DNA of 64,000 bases from contig CAJQUN010000060.1 in the NCBI GenBank assembly GCA_907163345.1, positions 3,410,001 to 3,474,000 of the forward strand. Direction: 5' to 3'. The position numbers and the translations under genes are program-made. This document shows positions 11,729-25,000 of the stretch, piece by piece; the first letter of the stretch is position 1; each line of letters starts with the position of its first letter. Source of the DNA: Haberlea rhodopensis. Taxonomy: Eukaryota > Streptophyta > Magnoliopsida > Lamiales > Gesneriaceae. A model generated the notes under the pieces. The model searched no databases and was not told the origin of the DNA. It saw only the letters and a list, made by a program, of their open reading frames with translations.

Positions 11729-13037
11729 GACAAGGTGATCCAAGTTCATCACGTGACGTTGTTTCCAATTTTGAGCCATTTCGTGTATTGCTTCTATTTC
11801 AATTTTCGATCTTTCTCCCATGTTGCAATCAATGGAAAGTTCTCTAATATATTAGGGGCTGAGGTGACTTGTATTTGGAGAAAATACTAGGGTTGTAGCC
11901 CTGTATAGTGTGATGTACTTTACTCAATAAGGTGAGGAAATGTAGCGTGGGAGATGCTTGTATAATTTACAATGTCGTATTTTGTGATGAAACTACTCCT
12001 TTATTCATAAAGAAACAACGTGCAGTTTGTCACTGAAGTGTTCTGTACAATTTTCCTCCCGCTGCTTAATATTGGCCTTCTATTGTGTTATTTTGCCCAT
12101 CGTGGCAGGAACAGATGAGTCAACTGATCCTTTAATGGAGCATGAACCCATCAGTTCCACTCGAACAAGGTGATGAACAGGAAGGAACAAGGTGATGAAC
12201 AGGAAGGATCAAGGTGATGAGCCTGTTAAGCCACATTCCAAAGCCTTGGCAAGTCATAACCCAAGAAAAATCTCAAATTTAGCATGAACATGCCGTGCAT
12301 TACAGGAGCCCAGTTCAAATAAGTGGATGCTCGAATTTGACTTGCACTTATCGATAATCTCGGTCTTTGAACTCAACTTGCTAGTTGAACTATTATATGA
12401 AAAGCCAATAGCCTCCACCGACCGAAATTTGCTTTATAAATATTCATAAAAGCTGACGTGGATGCCTATTCGCCAGTATATATCAAGATCACTGCAGTAT
12501 ATCTACGATATAGCATTTACCAAATCGTGTATTTTGACAAACTAGAAAGAGAATTGGTAAGAAAGTTGCAACTAAGCATGTGACTTTTATTCATGACTGC
12601 AAATCTCCTCAAATAGTTGATCAAACCTCTTCAAAAAATACTTGATAAAACAACATAACGATATATTAAGTCAATGTCCGGCAAATCACATACAATAGTT
12701 ATGCTATTATAACTGAGAGTTCACATTACTAAAATTACATAGGCGAACACCCACACATGGAAGCCGGAGGACCAGTTAAAAAAAGCCAGAAGATTTTAGA
12801 GGTGGTTAGATACAATAATCTAACTTTAATTGCATATGAATAGGTTATGTTTCACATTAGCGCTACCACTTGTATCAAATAACACTTCTCTTCACACTAG
12901 TATTCAACTTTACCATCACTTCTTGCCACGCTTGACATAAAGTTAAGGTTATATGAACCGGTCAACTCTAATTTACAAGATAAAAACGAATTGTGTAACC
13001 CAATCCCATGAGTGGAAAAATATGTTGAATTAGTAAT
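11729..13037. other. Convergent 3' region between UBP and CAMTA genes
   Basis: The two genes end facing each other, so this interval holds both 3'UTRs. No coding signal was found. A small 22-bp tandem repeat sits at 12163-12225; the remainder is AT-rich and unremarkable. Confidence 0.6.
12163..12225. repeat. 22-bp tandem repeat, about 3 copies
   Basis: Unit GAACAAGGTGATGAACAGGA plus two bases, repeated twice nearly perfectly and once with changes (GATCAAGGTGATGAGCCTG). Confidence 0.8.
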
Positions 13038-16000
13038 TTAAGATATTTCAGGCATCATCAAGGTATCATCTTCCAACAAAGCTTGTAGATCAATAAGATC
13101 GTCTGCAAAATCAACTTCTGGATTGGTCATGATGCTATGATACGCAGCCTGCAGGATAAATCAGGTGGTTCAAAATTATGCTTGAACCCAAATTTCCATA
13201 GAGATATGTATTGCTCACAAGCTCCAGGTCATTCTTATTAAGATATTAATTAACTTGGATTGTTATCTGCAGATAAATAACTCTGTTGCCAAATTTTCAG
13301 TCCTACAATTTTAACTAAACGATGCAATTGGCAGAAGAAAACACACGCACACTGTGGTGCAGCGCATACACATCTTGAATTGAGAACCACTACAGGATCA
13401 GTGACATGATCTAATGCAAGTTGGTTAAACAGGAAATGCAATGAAAAACTCCCTTCTAATCATCATTTATTGTTTTTCCACATTTCGACTTGAAATTTTT
13501 CTATTTATTTGTTCTTTTCTTCCTCTCTTGTGGTGCAAAAAAAAAAAAATTAGGGCGCAGTATACTAATGTTGCAGGATTAGAAACTAGAAGGTGTAGCA
13601 TAGTACCAAATCTTTACTCATTAAGCCAGCAGTTCACATCACATTTGCAGGCTAGGCTGTGGCCCTAACAGTGACAAGGGAAAATGGAAAGTCCCAAAAC
13701 TACCTTTGTTCGGTAAAAGTATTGTCAAATGCATATCCAACTTTTACATGTATTTCTCCAGGAACATCTACATTTTTCCCAGTTACAACACTTCAACACC
13801 ATGAGGACATGCATTATGACACAATAATTATTAGTCTTGAAATGGACAGATACATATTATGATGTTAACTATTATATCCCTATATTATGAAATCCTATCC
13901 TATGATTGTGGTAAATTTACCTGTATGGAAGAATAATTTGGAGGATGTAGGATCATTTCGAATAAAAGAAACTAGAAAAGTTGAATAAATTAAAAAATCC
14001 AGAGGTTCATGTGCGTTTTATTAGTTCCATGTGAAGCCTGCACGAATGATTCCAATATTATTCAAAAGTTTGCAAACCAAGATCCATTGTACCTTTGTTT
14101 CTTGCACTTCTGAAACAACATTGAGCAACCTGCGGTATTGATCTCGTGCTTCTGGATATTGAACCATAGATTTTACCCTATCAAGGGCTTTCTGCAGTCT
14201 CTCCTCTGTCTGCTTCCTACCTTCTTTCAAGAAATCATATTCATCTTCTTTTGATTCAATCTCTTGCATACTTGAGCCTGTAGTAAGTGCTTCAGGTTTG
14301 AATCCACTTAATCCTTTCCCTTTTCGTCGCCAACGCAAAATCACCTTATCCAAAATTCCAACAGACCATATAATCTTTTTATAGTTCTTCCTGACCTGGT
14401 GTCCTCTCACATGGGCCTTTTGCCAGAAAGCCAAAAGTTAGAATTTGTGTTGGAACTTGTTAAAAAATCAATTGAAATACTTTTAAAAAAATCTCATAAG
14501 CTGTAGTATTTGTGACAATGCATAACACCTGAATTTTAATAATCCGCTGCCGCATTAACAGATAATTGTTTCTGCCTTTCCAACTGCGGAATTTATTTTG
14601 TATCCTTACTGCAGCAGCATGTGCAGGTTCATGTTGCCCCACCTTGTTGCTCTTTCGAGCTAGAAATGAAAGATGCTCGTTTGACACTCCAAATTCACCA
14701 TCATCACTCTCTTTCAGCTGCTTTCTCTGAAATGACTGTACTCTATAGACTTGATGAATGCGAGCCGCAGCTTGAGTTGCATTACGCACAGCAGCTAATG
14801 AGTCCTTCAAGGACAGTCCATGGTGTAAATCACCAAAGCGATATGGAGTTGCAATCCTCTCCGAAACTGTTTCTACATCTTTTACTGCACTATCATCGTC
14901 CTTCATATCCAACTTGAGTGATGATAGGTGGGAGCTCAAGGCAGACTCTGCCAGATAACCAGCAATGCCTTTGTGCCCATTGCTGGAGGCTAGGTCTGCT
15001 GGAGTTCTTCCCGAAGGATATAAGGGGGTGGGATCCGTCAATGCTCCTGGAGCTGCACCAAGGGAGATGAGAAATGCCACAGTACGCTCCCTGACATCGC
15101 AAAAGTTTGAGGCAAGAAGTTACCAGAGGAAAAGATACAAGTTTGTCAGTTAAAATAAGTTGACTTCAGAAATCAACACAGTTTTCTGATTAACAAAAAA
15201 TAGGAAAGAGAATTTAAAAACATAACACATTTCGAAAAGTTGAACAAAGACGCTTTACAAAAATTAGAGAATCCTTGCAATAAAACAGACAACAGCATAT
15301 AGAGTATGTAAAGGAAGCATGTAAGAAAAAGGTTAAAGCAGCAGAAGCATTGTAAGTCATTAGTATAATTTTAGCACTCCTACCTGCCAAAGAGTGCTGC
15401 CCAGTGAAGTGCAGTCCATCCATTTGAATCCCGGAAATTGACACTAACCCCTGCAGCCACGGTGGGTGGTATAGCCCAGTCATAACCTAGAGCAGCTGCA
15501 AAATGCAGCACACCTTGACCACTCTCATCTAGTACACAAGGGCCCTTCGCACCTTCAGTAACCTTCTGGAGAAGCCAAAGATGCAACTTCTCCTTTAAAA
15601 GCTTTTGTAGCGGTTGATCCTTTATCCCATCCTCGGAAAATTCATCCTGCTTAGTAAGGTATAGCATTTGTTCCCATTCAAAATCATCGGCACTGCTTTG
15701 GGTAGAGGCTTGAGGGGTCACTGGTCGTAGAGATAATAATTTTCCAAATCTCATGTGAAGAAGAGTTTCAACAGAGCCGGTGCTTCCTACATCTGCAAGA
15801 TCTATATCTTGAACACTTGTACGGAATTCAAATTCTCGCACTTCGCTGCATGCCAACCGATTAGAACATGTAATATAAAAAGGCACCGTTCCAATCTCAT
15901 GTAGGGGAGTGTAGCAGCAAAGAACACCATCGGCAATAATCTCTGCAGGAACTTGCAGTTCACCAAACATGCAAGCCCATTTATACTTCTGCACCTCCTC

Positions 16001-19000
16001 TCGACTCCTCAAGAATCTTCCCATAATCAGCACCTGAACATGAATATGAAACGACTGAAATCTTCATGCATTTGTATACAGTAAAAGTGTAAGTATATAC
16101 TTGAGTAAATAGGTGTCAGAGACAGGTTTAAATATATACTTAAATAGATGGTTTAAGAGACAATTAAAAGGACAAAAGAGTAATTTTAACCCAAACCTTA
16201 ATTTCTAATCCAGCATGTGCCCAATTTGGCGAGAAATCAAGAATGCTAAAAAGCTGGTCTTGAGAGAGAGACGGGCCAAGGAGGTAGTTTTCTGTGGGAA
16301 CATGAGCAGAGATACCAGAATCATCAACTCCATCTTCTGCTCTAACAGTCTCCCAGTCAGCCCCAGAAGCAGGCTGCATTCTTGTCAAAGTCACATCTCC
16401 GAGTTCTTTACTCATCCAACGGTCAAAGCTGTCCATCTTTTTCAGATCACCTCTCAGAATGCCATCCAGAAGAGGTTGTTTTAAGGCTGAGTGGTTGGTT
16501 TTGTCTTGTAAGTTCAGGTTGCCATCAGATACGGACGTAAGAGAGCTTCCTACAGCATTTGAAGCAGGTCCTTGAAGCTCATTTTGCACTGGGTGTCTAC
16601 TTTGTCCAGGTAGATACGTATTGCCAAACAGTCGCATTTGATGAACATCATTCAGTTTGGAAGTAAGATCATATACAGAACTCTGATGTGGCTTCTTATC
16701 CACAGACCACTTTGACAGGTTTATAGAATCAACTTCAGAAGTCTGTTTAAAGTTGGAAAATTCAAGAAGCTGTTAGAGATGTTGAATGATACTATCATCA
16801 AAACAAAGCATTCACCGAGTAATTTAACTTTAACGAATATGTACATATTATAGCATCGGATTCCCCTGCGAACTTTTTTTTATCAGTCAAAATAAGTTTA
16901 TCATAAGAGCACAGGAAGTAGTCAAGAAATTACAAAAAGAAACAGAAAGAAGTAAAAGATAGTCCTAGGTCGAAGAGTCTAGAATACAAACAATAGGTTC
17001 TGTAGACCAATCTGAAAACGAATAAGAAGTTCAAAGAGTAAAAAGCCCAATTCAATGAAACCAATCCGTGAGAATGATGGGCCATTCTAGAGGCCAAGGA
17101 GGGAATGGACAGAAACTCGGGCAGCCACCGCTATCGAGAACCAACAGCAAAAATGGGACAACTCCCGCAGCCAGAAGTCGTCGTCGCCGATAAAGATGGG
17201 CAAGAGTAAAACCACCGTCGATACGAACAGCGATGAAGAAGCCCGAGCACAACTTGAAAACTCTGCAAAATTTTGGTTTTGATAACTCTGATACCATGTA
17301 AATAAATCTGAATCTCAATACCGAACTCAATGCCCTGTGAATAGGGTTTTCATTCCATTATATAGATGAGCAGATTACAATAAAAATTCCTAAGAATCAA
17401 CATAAGAATCCCTAAAATTCTGCCAAATATATTAATTACCATCTATATCACAAATCAATAATATCATATCAAATCAAATATTACCATATCTACCAGATCT
17501 ATATATCTATCTAATATCTGTTATGGGAATAAGTAAAAGCAGACCCAAGAAGAAGCCCAAGAAGAAAGGCCTGAGATCCAGAATATGAGGGAGAGGAGGG
17601 GGAGTTAGTTAGTGAGTGGGGGGAAGGGAATTCAGAATAATAGGGGAAGGGAGAAGTAGCAGTCATACGAGAATTTGTTAAGAGTTGAGCGAGCATTCTT
17701 GCTTGGGCTGAGTGGGTTTTCCTTCTCAGAGTAACAACGAGCCTTTGTGCTTGGGCTGAGGAGAGTGTCTTCTCGGAGTAACATAGAGCTATTTCCTTTT
17801 CCATTTCCTTTCTTTGTAATTTCGTTTTCTGCATTCAAGTCAATACGATATCCATTTTCAGTCTTGAAATCTTATGTACTTAAATTGTTGTTCGAGGAAA
17901 AGTGAGAATTAAGAACATAACAATTGGTTCGACCTGCCAACGACGAGGCGACTAAGGCGATACCATAGCATGACTACCATATATTTTGATAGTTGGTTCA
18001 GGAGGGAGGAGTTGAGGGAGGCTCAAGAGGCTGAAGAACTTGTGAGGGAAAGGATATCTGACAGATTAAAGAAGATTTTGGATTCGGTGGTAACCCGTGG
18101 AGAAGTACGGAGTCATATCAACCCAGTTAGACCACTTGGTTTTGAACAGAAATTGTTGCGGCGTTTTAGTCAGGGAAATACACATAAAACGTCGGATGCG
18201 AGGGGAATATGTGAGGCAGTGATTCATAAGGAGAAGGAGAGTAGTTCACTAACCTACGGAGAGTCCCTGGAACGCTTAAGACAAAGTCTACGGAAGATGG
18301 AGGCGATATGGGAAAAGCCCATGGTGACAGTGGCACAAAGCTTCAATGCTGATTTCAAGTCTAACGGTGAATATAAGAATCCCAAACATGTTAACGACGA
18401 GATCAACAATATCGAAGATGAACATGTTGAAGGAGAACCAACACCGAGAAATTGAAGGACGTAAAGTCATCTGATTGAAGAAGAAGGACAAGTTGCTGAG
18501 AAAAAGAATCCAGCAGAGAACAAGAGGGGAGCATATTAAGAGCACCGTAGAATTACCAAGTTCTGGGCTGTCCTTAAGTCAATCATCAATGCTCCAATTT
18601 TGTCCAATGGAAGGAAGAATGTGAAAATCTTATGGTTCCATGGAATTGAGAAGAGAATTTCTTACGTATATAGGAGGGATCTCGCACAAGAACTGATAGA
18701 AAGGTACTGGGGTAGGAAAGCAAAAATTCCCTACAAAAATATTGCGAGGTCGAGGAAGGATACGGTGTTGGGGGCTGGTGCATTTGAGGCTTCTCGACAG
18801 ATACGAGTGCTGAGATGAGAAGCAACATCAGAGAACAGATCGCAAGTGTGGATAAGGGATACAAAGATGGTGTATGGAGGAGGTTGAGGATCCATGGGCC
18901 TCAAACCTTCAATCAGGCCTTCACTTTGGACATTTCTAAGGAGGTAAGTAGGGTAAGTTTTTGGGATAATATTATATGGAAAAACAAGGCTCAAATAAAT

Positions 19001-22000
19001 CAAATGTCCCAACAAAATAATTATATATCGCTTGCTTCAAGAATCATATATCTGGCAGTGAAGAAATTGGGCAGCAGCAATCGAGTTGGTAGCAAACAAC
19101 GGCCGGCGGCGGCAACAGCAGCAGCGTGACATGGTGTTGGCAGCATATGTGGCACAAATTCTAGGGTTTCAGAAATTGAATGGAATTTTTGTGTTTATGG
19201 AGATGAGTATGTAATTGGTGGTGGAAAAATTCTACTAGGACAAGTTTGTGGATATTCTTTGTTTGATCAACTGGGGTTTTGTTGGTTGGGCTCAGTTGAT
19301 AGAGAAGTTGGGCAGGAATTGACGCAGTTCGCAGAAGAATTGGGGAGTCTTAAAACTGGAAGGGTGGATCGAAGTAAGGATGTGACAAATTGGTTGGGTC
19401 AAGTGGAATTGTATGGGTTGGGCTCGGTTGATTCCTTCACGAGCCAGCCTGAAATTGGGTATGTCGGGTTGGCTCAACCAATCAATGGCGTGTTCTATAA
19501 ACTGGACTACAGCATGCATAATGGGATTGGGATGGGTTTGACGGGCTGGGAATTGGAAATTTCGTTGGATAGGGACCTGGAGTGGTACATCGAGCATGGG
19601 ATGAATGGGTTTGGAGATGAAAAATTGGGCTTTCAAGGTTTTGAGTTATATGAGGATGAAACAAGTCGAGGAACTTGGTGCTATAGTTTTTATTGCATGC
19701 TGGATATTTTCCTTTTGATATTTGGTATTTTGGAAATGTGCTCTTCAACCTTGGGTTTCAAATAATCGTCTTTGATGTTGGGTGGAGGGAGGATCATTTC
19801 ATAGGCGAGCTAGGATTCAAATCTCAGCCTTGAGGACAATGCTGACTTTCAAGAGGGCGGTATTGTTACGGGAATAAGTAGAAGCAGACCCATTTCAGAA
19901 GCCCAAGAAGAAAGGCCTGAGATCCAGAATATGAGGGAGAGTAACGTGGAAAGGAGGGGGAGTAGTGAGTGGGGGGAAGGGAGTTTCAGAATAATAGGGG
20001 GAAGGGAGAGGTAGCAGTCATACGAGAATTTGTTAAGAGTTGAGCGAGCATTCTTGCTTGGGCTGAGTGGGTTTTCCTTCTCAGAGTAACAACGAGCCTT
20101 TGTGCTTGGGCTGAGGAGAGTGTCTTCTCGGAGTAACATAGAGCTATTTCCTTCTCCATTTCCTTTCTTAGTAATTTCGTTTTCTGCATTCAAGTCAATA
20201 CAATATCCATTTTCAGTCTTGAAATCTTATGTTCTTACTTAAATTGTTGTTTGAGGAAAAGTGAGAATTAAGAACATAACAATATCTTTGATGAGTGGGT
20301 AGAAGGCATATCAGCATTTAGAGTGAAAAAGTGTTCGAGCCTAGACTTGGGCAGGTGAGATTTCTTCCCCGTGTAACATTGAGGGTTGAGTGTCTTGTAT
20401 TTCCTTTTCATGTCATTTCAGCAATAAAATCTTCATTCCAGCAATTCTATTTCCATTCTGTGCCGTGTGCAATTTTGTTGCATTTCTCATTCTGCTCATT
20501 TCGGTTATTGAATCCGCTGGTACGTTGCTAAGGTCGTAACAAATTGCTTCAAACAGGTTTAGCGACTGAAGCAGAAAATTAGCCTAGGTCTACACAATAT
20601 CAATGGCTAATTCATAACAATTTCCAGTATAGTGAGAAGAAAAAGGTGTAATTATATATGAATATCCTAAGTTTCATTGTTTCACGAGAAAATTGTAAAT
20701 AAAAATGGTCTTTGTTGATAGAATGATAAGATTTAGGAATATTTGAATTAAGTTGATAAGATGTATTTTATTTTAAATATGCAAGATAAAGTATCTTAGA
20801 GATTTATTTAGATAGGATTGTTCTCTTATTTATATCATGAGATGTAATCATATTTATTATTGAGAATAGAAGACCTGAATGTGATTAAACGTTCAACTTC
20901 CCCAAACCCTATAATTCTACATGGTACCTGAGCCAATTTCAGAAAAAGAACCTGCCTGCTTCATCAATTGTTCTTCATCGGGAATTTTTTTCCAGCTTCA
21001 TTGAAATCCCAAAATTGTTGCTGTGAGACATCGATTGGAAATTGTTTGGGTTCAGTGAAACCTCCCACAATTTGCCTGTGCGACGTCGATCGGAATTTGG
21101 TTGGGGTTTGTGCGCAATCATCGCTACAATTTTCCTCTACGTACTGTTTGGATTTCTTCGGATCCGATTTTCCGAATCGAGCTTGTCGTTTTTTGCCACT
21201 CTTCGCGTCTGACGTGCGAGTTTTTGTCCGCGATCTCTTGGTGGAGGCAATCGATTTTTGTTCTTGGTGTGGGTTGTTCGATTTCCGATCGTGAAGTCTG
21301 TTTTTTTTTCTCTTTCTTCTGTTGGCATAGCATCGCAATTTGTTGGGTTCTCTCGCAACGTATCGCGATTCCCTAAACAACCATGGTAGGCGCCGCCGCT
21401 GGTTCTTCTTCAACGACCGGCGACAACCAGCGGATTTACTTCCTCTGGCAGTACTCAACCTGGAGGCACGCTGGGACTGTCCGATAATTCATTCCATGTT
21501 GTGATACATAGATTCAATGGAAAAAATTACATTGGATGGGCACAATCTGTGCGCCTAGTCATTGATGGCAAGGGGAAATTGGGCTTTTCTCACTGGTGCA
21601 GCAAAAGCTCCTGCAGCCGATGATGACTGATATGCCCAGTGGTGTTCATAAAATTCTCTAGTCATGGCTTGGCTGCTTAATTCAATGGATGGTAAGCCCT
21701 TTCTTTTTTTGCCCACTGCACGTGATATATGGGAGGCCGTCCGAGAGACATATTCAGATTTGGAAAATTAATCCCAATTGTATGAGTTAACAACTCGCAT
21801 GCTGGCAGATTCATCAGGGCACACGCTGGATGTTACTACCTATTACAATGATTTAATGGTGATTTGGCAGGAATTGGACATTCTGGATCACGGCGAGTGG
21901 GATTATATTGGTTGTCCGAGCAGAACCGTCACTGGACATTGGGAAATCACGTGGCAGCATGACCAAACGTCTCTTCCCTTCACAAAGGATCAAATGGAGC

Positions 22001-25000
22001 ACTTGTACAAATTATTCGACACTCGTTTAGGAAAAACCACTTCATCTCCATCTCCATCTACATCTCCATCTTGTTCGTTGGCCCAAACAGGTATATCTAC
22101 TGCTACTATCGTTGATTCTCTTCCTGTTGACTCCTGGATTCTTGATTCAGGTGCCACTGATCATATGACGGGCTCATCACAGCTCTTTACGTCCTATCTC
22201 CCTTGTGCGTGGAATCGAAAGGTTAAAATTGCTGATGGATCTCTCACCTCTGTTGCGGGTAAAGGATCTGTCTCAGTTTTCCCTTCTTATCCCCTTTCCA
22301 ATGTTTTACATGTTCCGCTGCTTTCCTATAATCTTATTTCGATTAGTCAACTGACTCGAGATCTTAATTGTTGTGTGCTATTTTTTCTCCTCTCATCTTC
22401 TCCATGCTCAATCTTTTCTGGTGGATGACAAGTTGTGTCTCAATTCTGTTTCTTCATCTAATGTTAGTAATATTTTGTTATGGCATAATAGGTTAGGTCA
22501 TCTCAGTTTTGAATATTTAAAAAAATTGTTTCCTAAGTTTTTTATTAATAAAAGTATTCATTCGTTTAATTGTGAATCTTGTGTATTGGCGAAAACATCA
22601 TCGGGCTATCTTTCCGTCTCATTCATATAAAAAATCTGCACCTTTTACTCTAATTCATAGTGATGTTTGGGGCCCTTGGAAGATTAAAACTATTTCTGAA
22701 AAAAGTTGGTTCATAACTTTTATTGATGATCATTCTCGTATGACATGGGTTTTCCTTCTTAAAGATCAATCTGATGCGGGTGTCATTTTTCAAAATTTTT
22801 ACAAGATGGTTCAAACCCAGCTTAACGCTAATATTCATATTTTTCTCAATGATAATGGAAGAGAATATTTTAATAAATTATTAGGGGATTTCTTTCTTAA
22901 TCATGGAATTTTACATCAAAGTTCTTGTCCCCATACCCCACAGCAAAATGGAGTGGCTGAACGAAAAATAGACATCTTCTTGAGATAGCACGGGCTATTA
23001 GTTTTCATACTACAGTTCCGAATTATATTTGGGGTGATGCCATTTTGACAGCTACATATTTAATTAATCGCTTACCCTCCCGTGTTTTAAACTTTGAAAC
23101 TCCCATAAATATTTTTAGAAGGTCTCTTCCTCATTCACGAATTATCATGGATATCCCGCTGAAAATTTTTGATAGTGTGGCATTTGTTCATAATCATGAT
23201 ACTACCATCTCAAAAATCGACCCACGGGCTATTAAGTGCATTTTTGTAGGTTATCCTGCACACCAACGAGGCTACAAATGTTTTGACCCTGTTTCAAAAA
23301 AATATTTTGTCTCTATGGTCGTCACATTCTTCGAAGGCCTAGTCGTACTATAGCCTCTCATCTTCAGGGGGAGACATGTACTGCTAGCAAAGATGATCTT
23401 TTAAATAATTCAAATTTTGTCATTGAATCTGAAAATAATAAACAAAATGACTTTATTATGCCTGCTCATAATCCACCTAACATATCAAAAGAAGATGAGA
23501 GACATGATATTGTGTACACCAGAAGAAGAGAAAAAAAGAGAGGGGGAGACACTGTACAGCCACACGACCATGAATCACCACCGATGCCAAACTCTTGAAA
23601 CACAGATTAATCCCTCAGCAACCTTTGACACTGCCAATCCAGGTAACTCAAAAATAATTTCCCCCAATGATATTGATCTTCCCATTGCTTTAAGGAAAGG
23701 TACGACAATGTGCATCAAACATCCACTCTCAACTTAGTATGAAAATGTGTCACCTTCCTATCACACGTTTATCTCTCCAATACCTAACAATGTACAAGAA
23801 GCTCTTGAGATGCCTAAATGGAAGGAAGCCATTCATGAGGAAATGAGAGCTCTGGAGAAGAATGCAACTTGGGAGAAGACTGACTTACCCAGAGGAAAGT
23901 CACTGGTTGGATGTAAGTGGGTCTTCAATATAAAATATAACTCTGATGGGTCCCTCGAACGGTACAAGGCCCGCCTGGTAGCCAAAGGTTTCACCTCAAC
24001 ATATGGAGTTGACTACAATGAAACATTTTCTCCAGTTGCCAAGCTTAATACAATTTGAGTTATTCTCTCCATTGCAGCTAATCTAGATTGGCCCCTAACC
24101 GAGCTAGATGTAAAGAATGCGTTCTTGAATGGAGGAACTAGAAGAAGAAATATATATGGAAACTCTACCCGAGTTTTCTAATGAATTTGGATCAAAGGTG
24201 TACAGGTTGAAAAAGTCCCTTTATGGACTAAAACAATCCCCAAGAGCATGGTTTGAAAGATTCACAAAATTTGTCAAAAACCAGGGCTATTACCAAGGAC
24301 AATCAGATCACACTCTGTTCACAAAAAAATCCAATGTGGATAAAATCTCTGTATTAATTGTCTATGTTGATGACATTATTTTAACAGGTGATGACATAGA
24401 AGAGACGAACAGATTGAAGGAAAGACTGGCAAAGGAATTTGAGATGAAGGACTTGGGACACTTAAAATACTTCATCGAAATGGAGGTAGCAGATCAAAAA
24501 AAGGAATCACTGGTCTCTCAACGGAAGTATATCTTAGACCTTTTGAAAGAAACCGCGATGAGTGGTTGTAAACCATCAGAGACTCCTATAGAGACAAATG
24601 CTAAATTAAGAGACATCAAAGATGGAGTTCCAATCGATACAGGGAGATATCAAAAATTAGTTGGAAAACTAATCTATCTATCTCATACTCGACCCGACAT
24701 TGCCTTTGCTGTAAGTATGGTAAGCCAGTTTATGCACTCACCATTTGCAAAGCATCTTGAAGCTGTGTATCGAACTCTGAGGTATCTCAAGGGAACCCCA
24801 GGGAAAGGACTTTTCTTCGGAAAGAAAGAAAAAAGAGAAGTAGAAGTATACCCTGATGCAGACTGGGCAGGATCAAACACCAACCGAAGATCTACCTCAG
24901 GGTATTGCACATTCTTATGGGGAAACTTGGTAACTTGGAGAAGTAAAAGGCAAGCAGTGATTGCTAGAAGCAGTGCTGAAGCAGAGTATAGATCCATGGC

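Larger units (their letters stand above)
17519..20281 (+). mobile_element. Non-autonomous LTR retrotransposon (2.76 kb) with TSD ATATC
   Basis: Two long direct repeats, both starting TGTTA(T/C)GGGAATAAGTA and ending AGAACATAACA, enclose about 1.94 kb. The flanking 5-bp duplication ATATC is exact (17514-17518 and 20282-20286). A purine-rich tract AAGAGGGCGGTAT precedes the 3' LTR, giving plus orientation. The base after the 5' LTR begins ATTGGTTCGACCTGCC, which is not the tRNA-Met site seen in the copia elements nearby. No protease, RT or integrase motif is present, so it must have moved in trans (LARD/TRIM-like). The LTRs have diverged by several indels. Confidence 0.85.

Noticed and set aside
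14621..14917. 98-codon plus-strand frame
   Set aside because: Antisense to CAMTA exon 11, which has clear IQ-motif coding.
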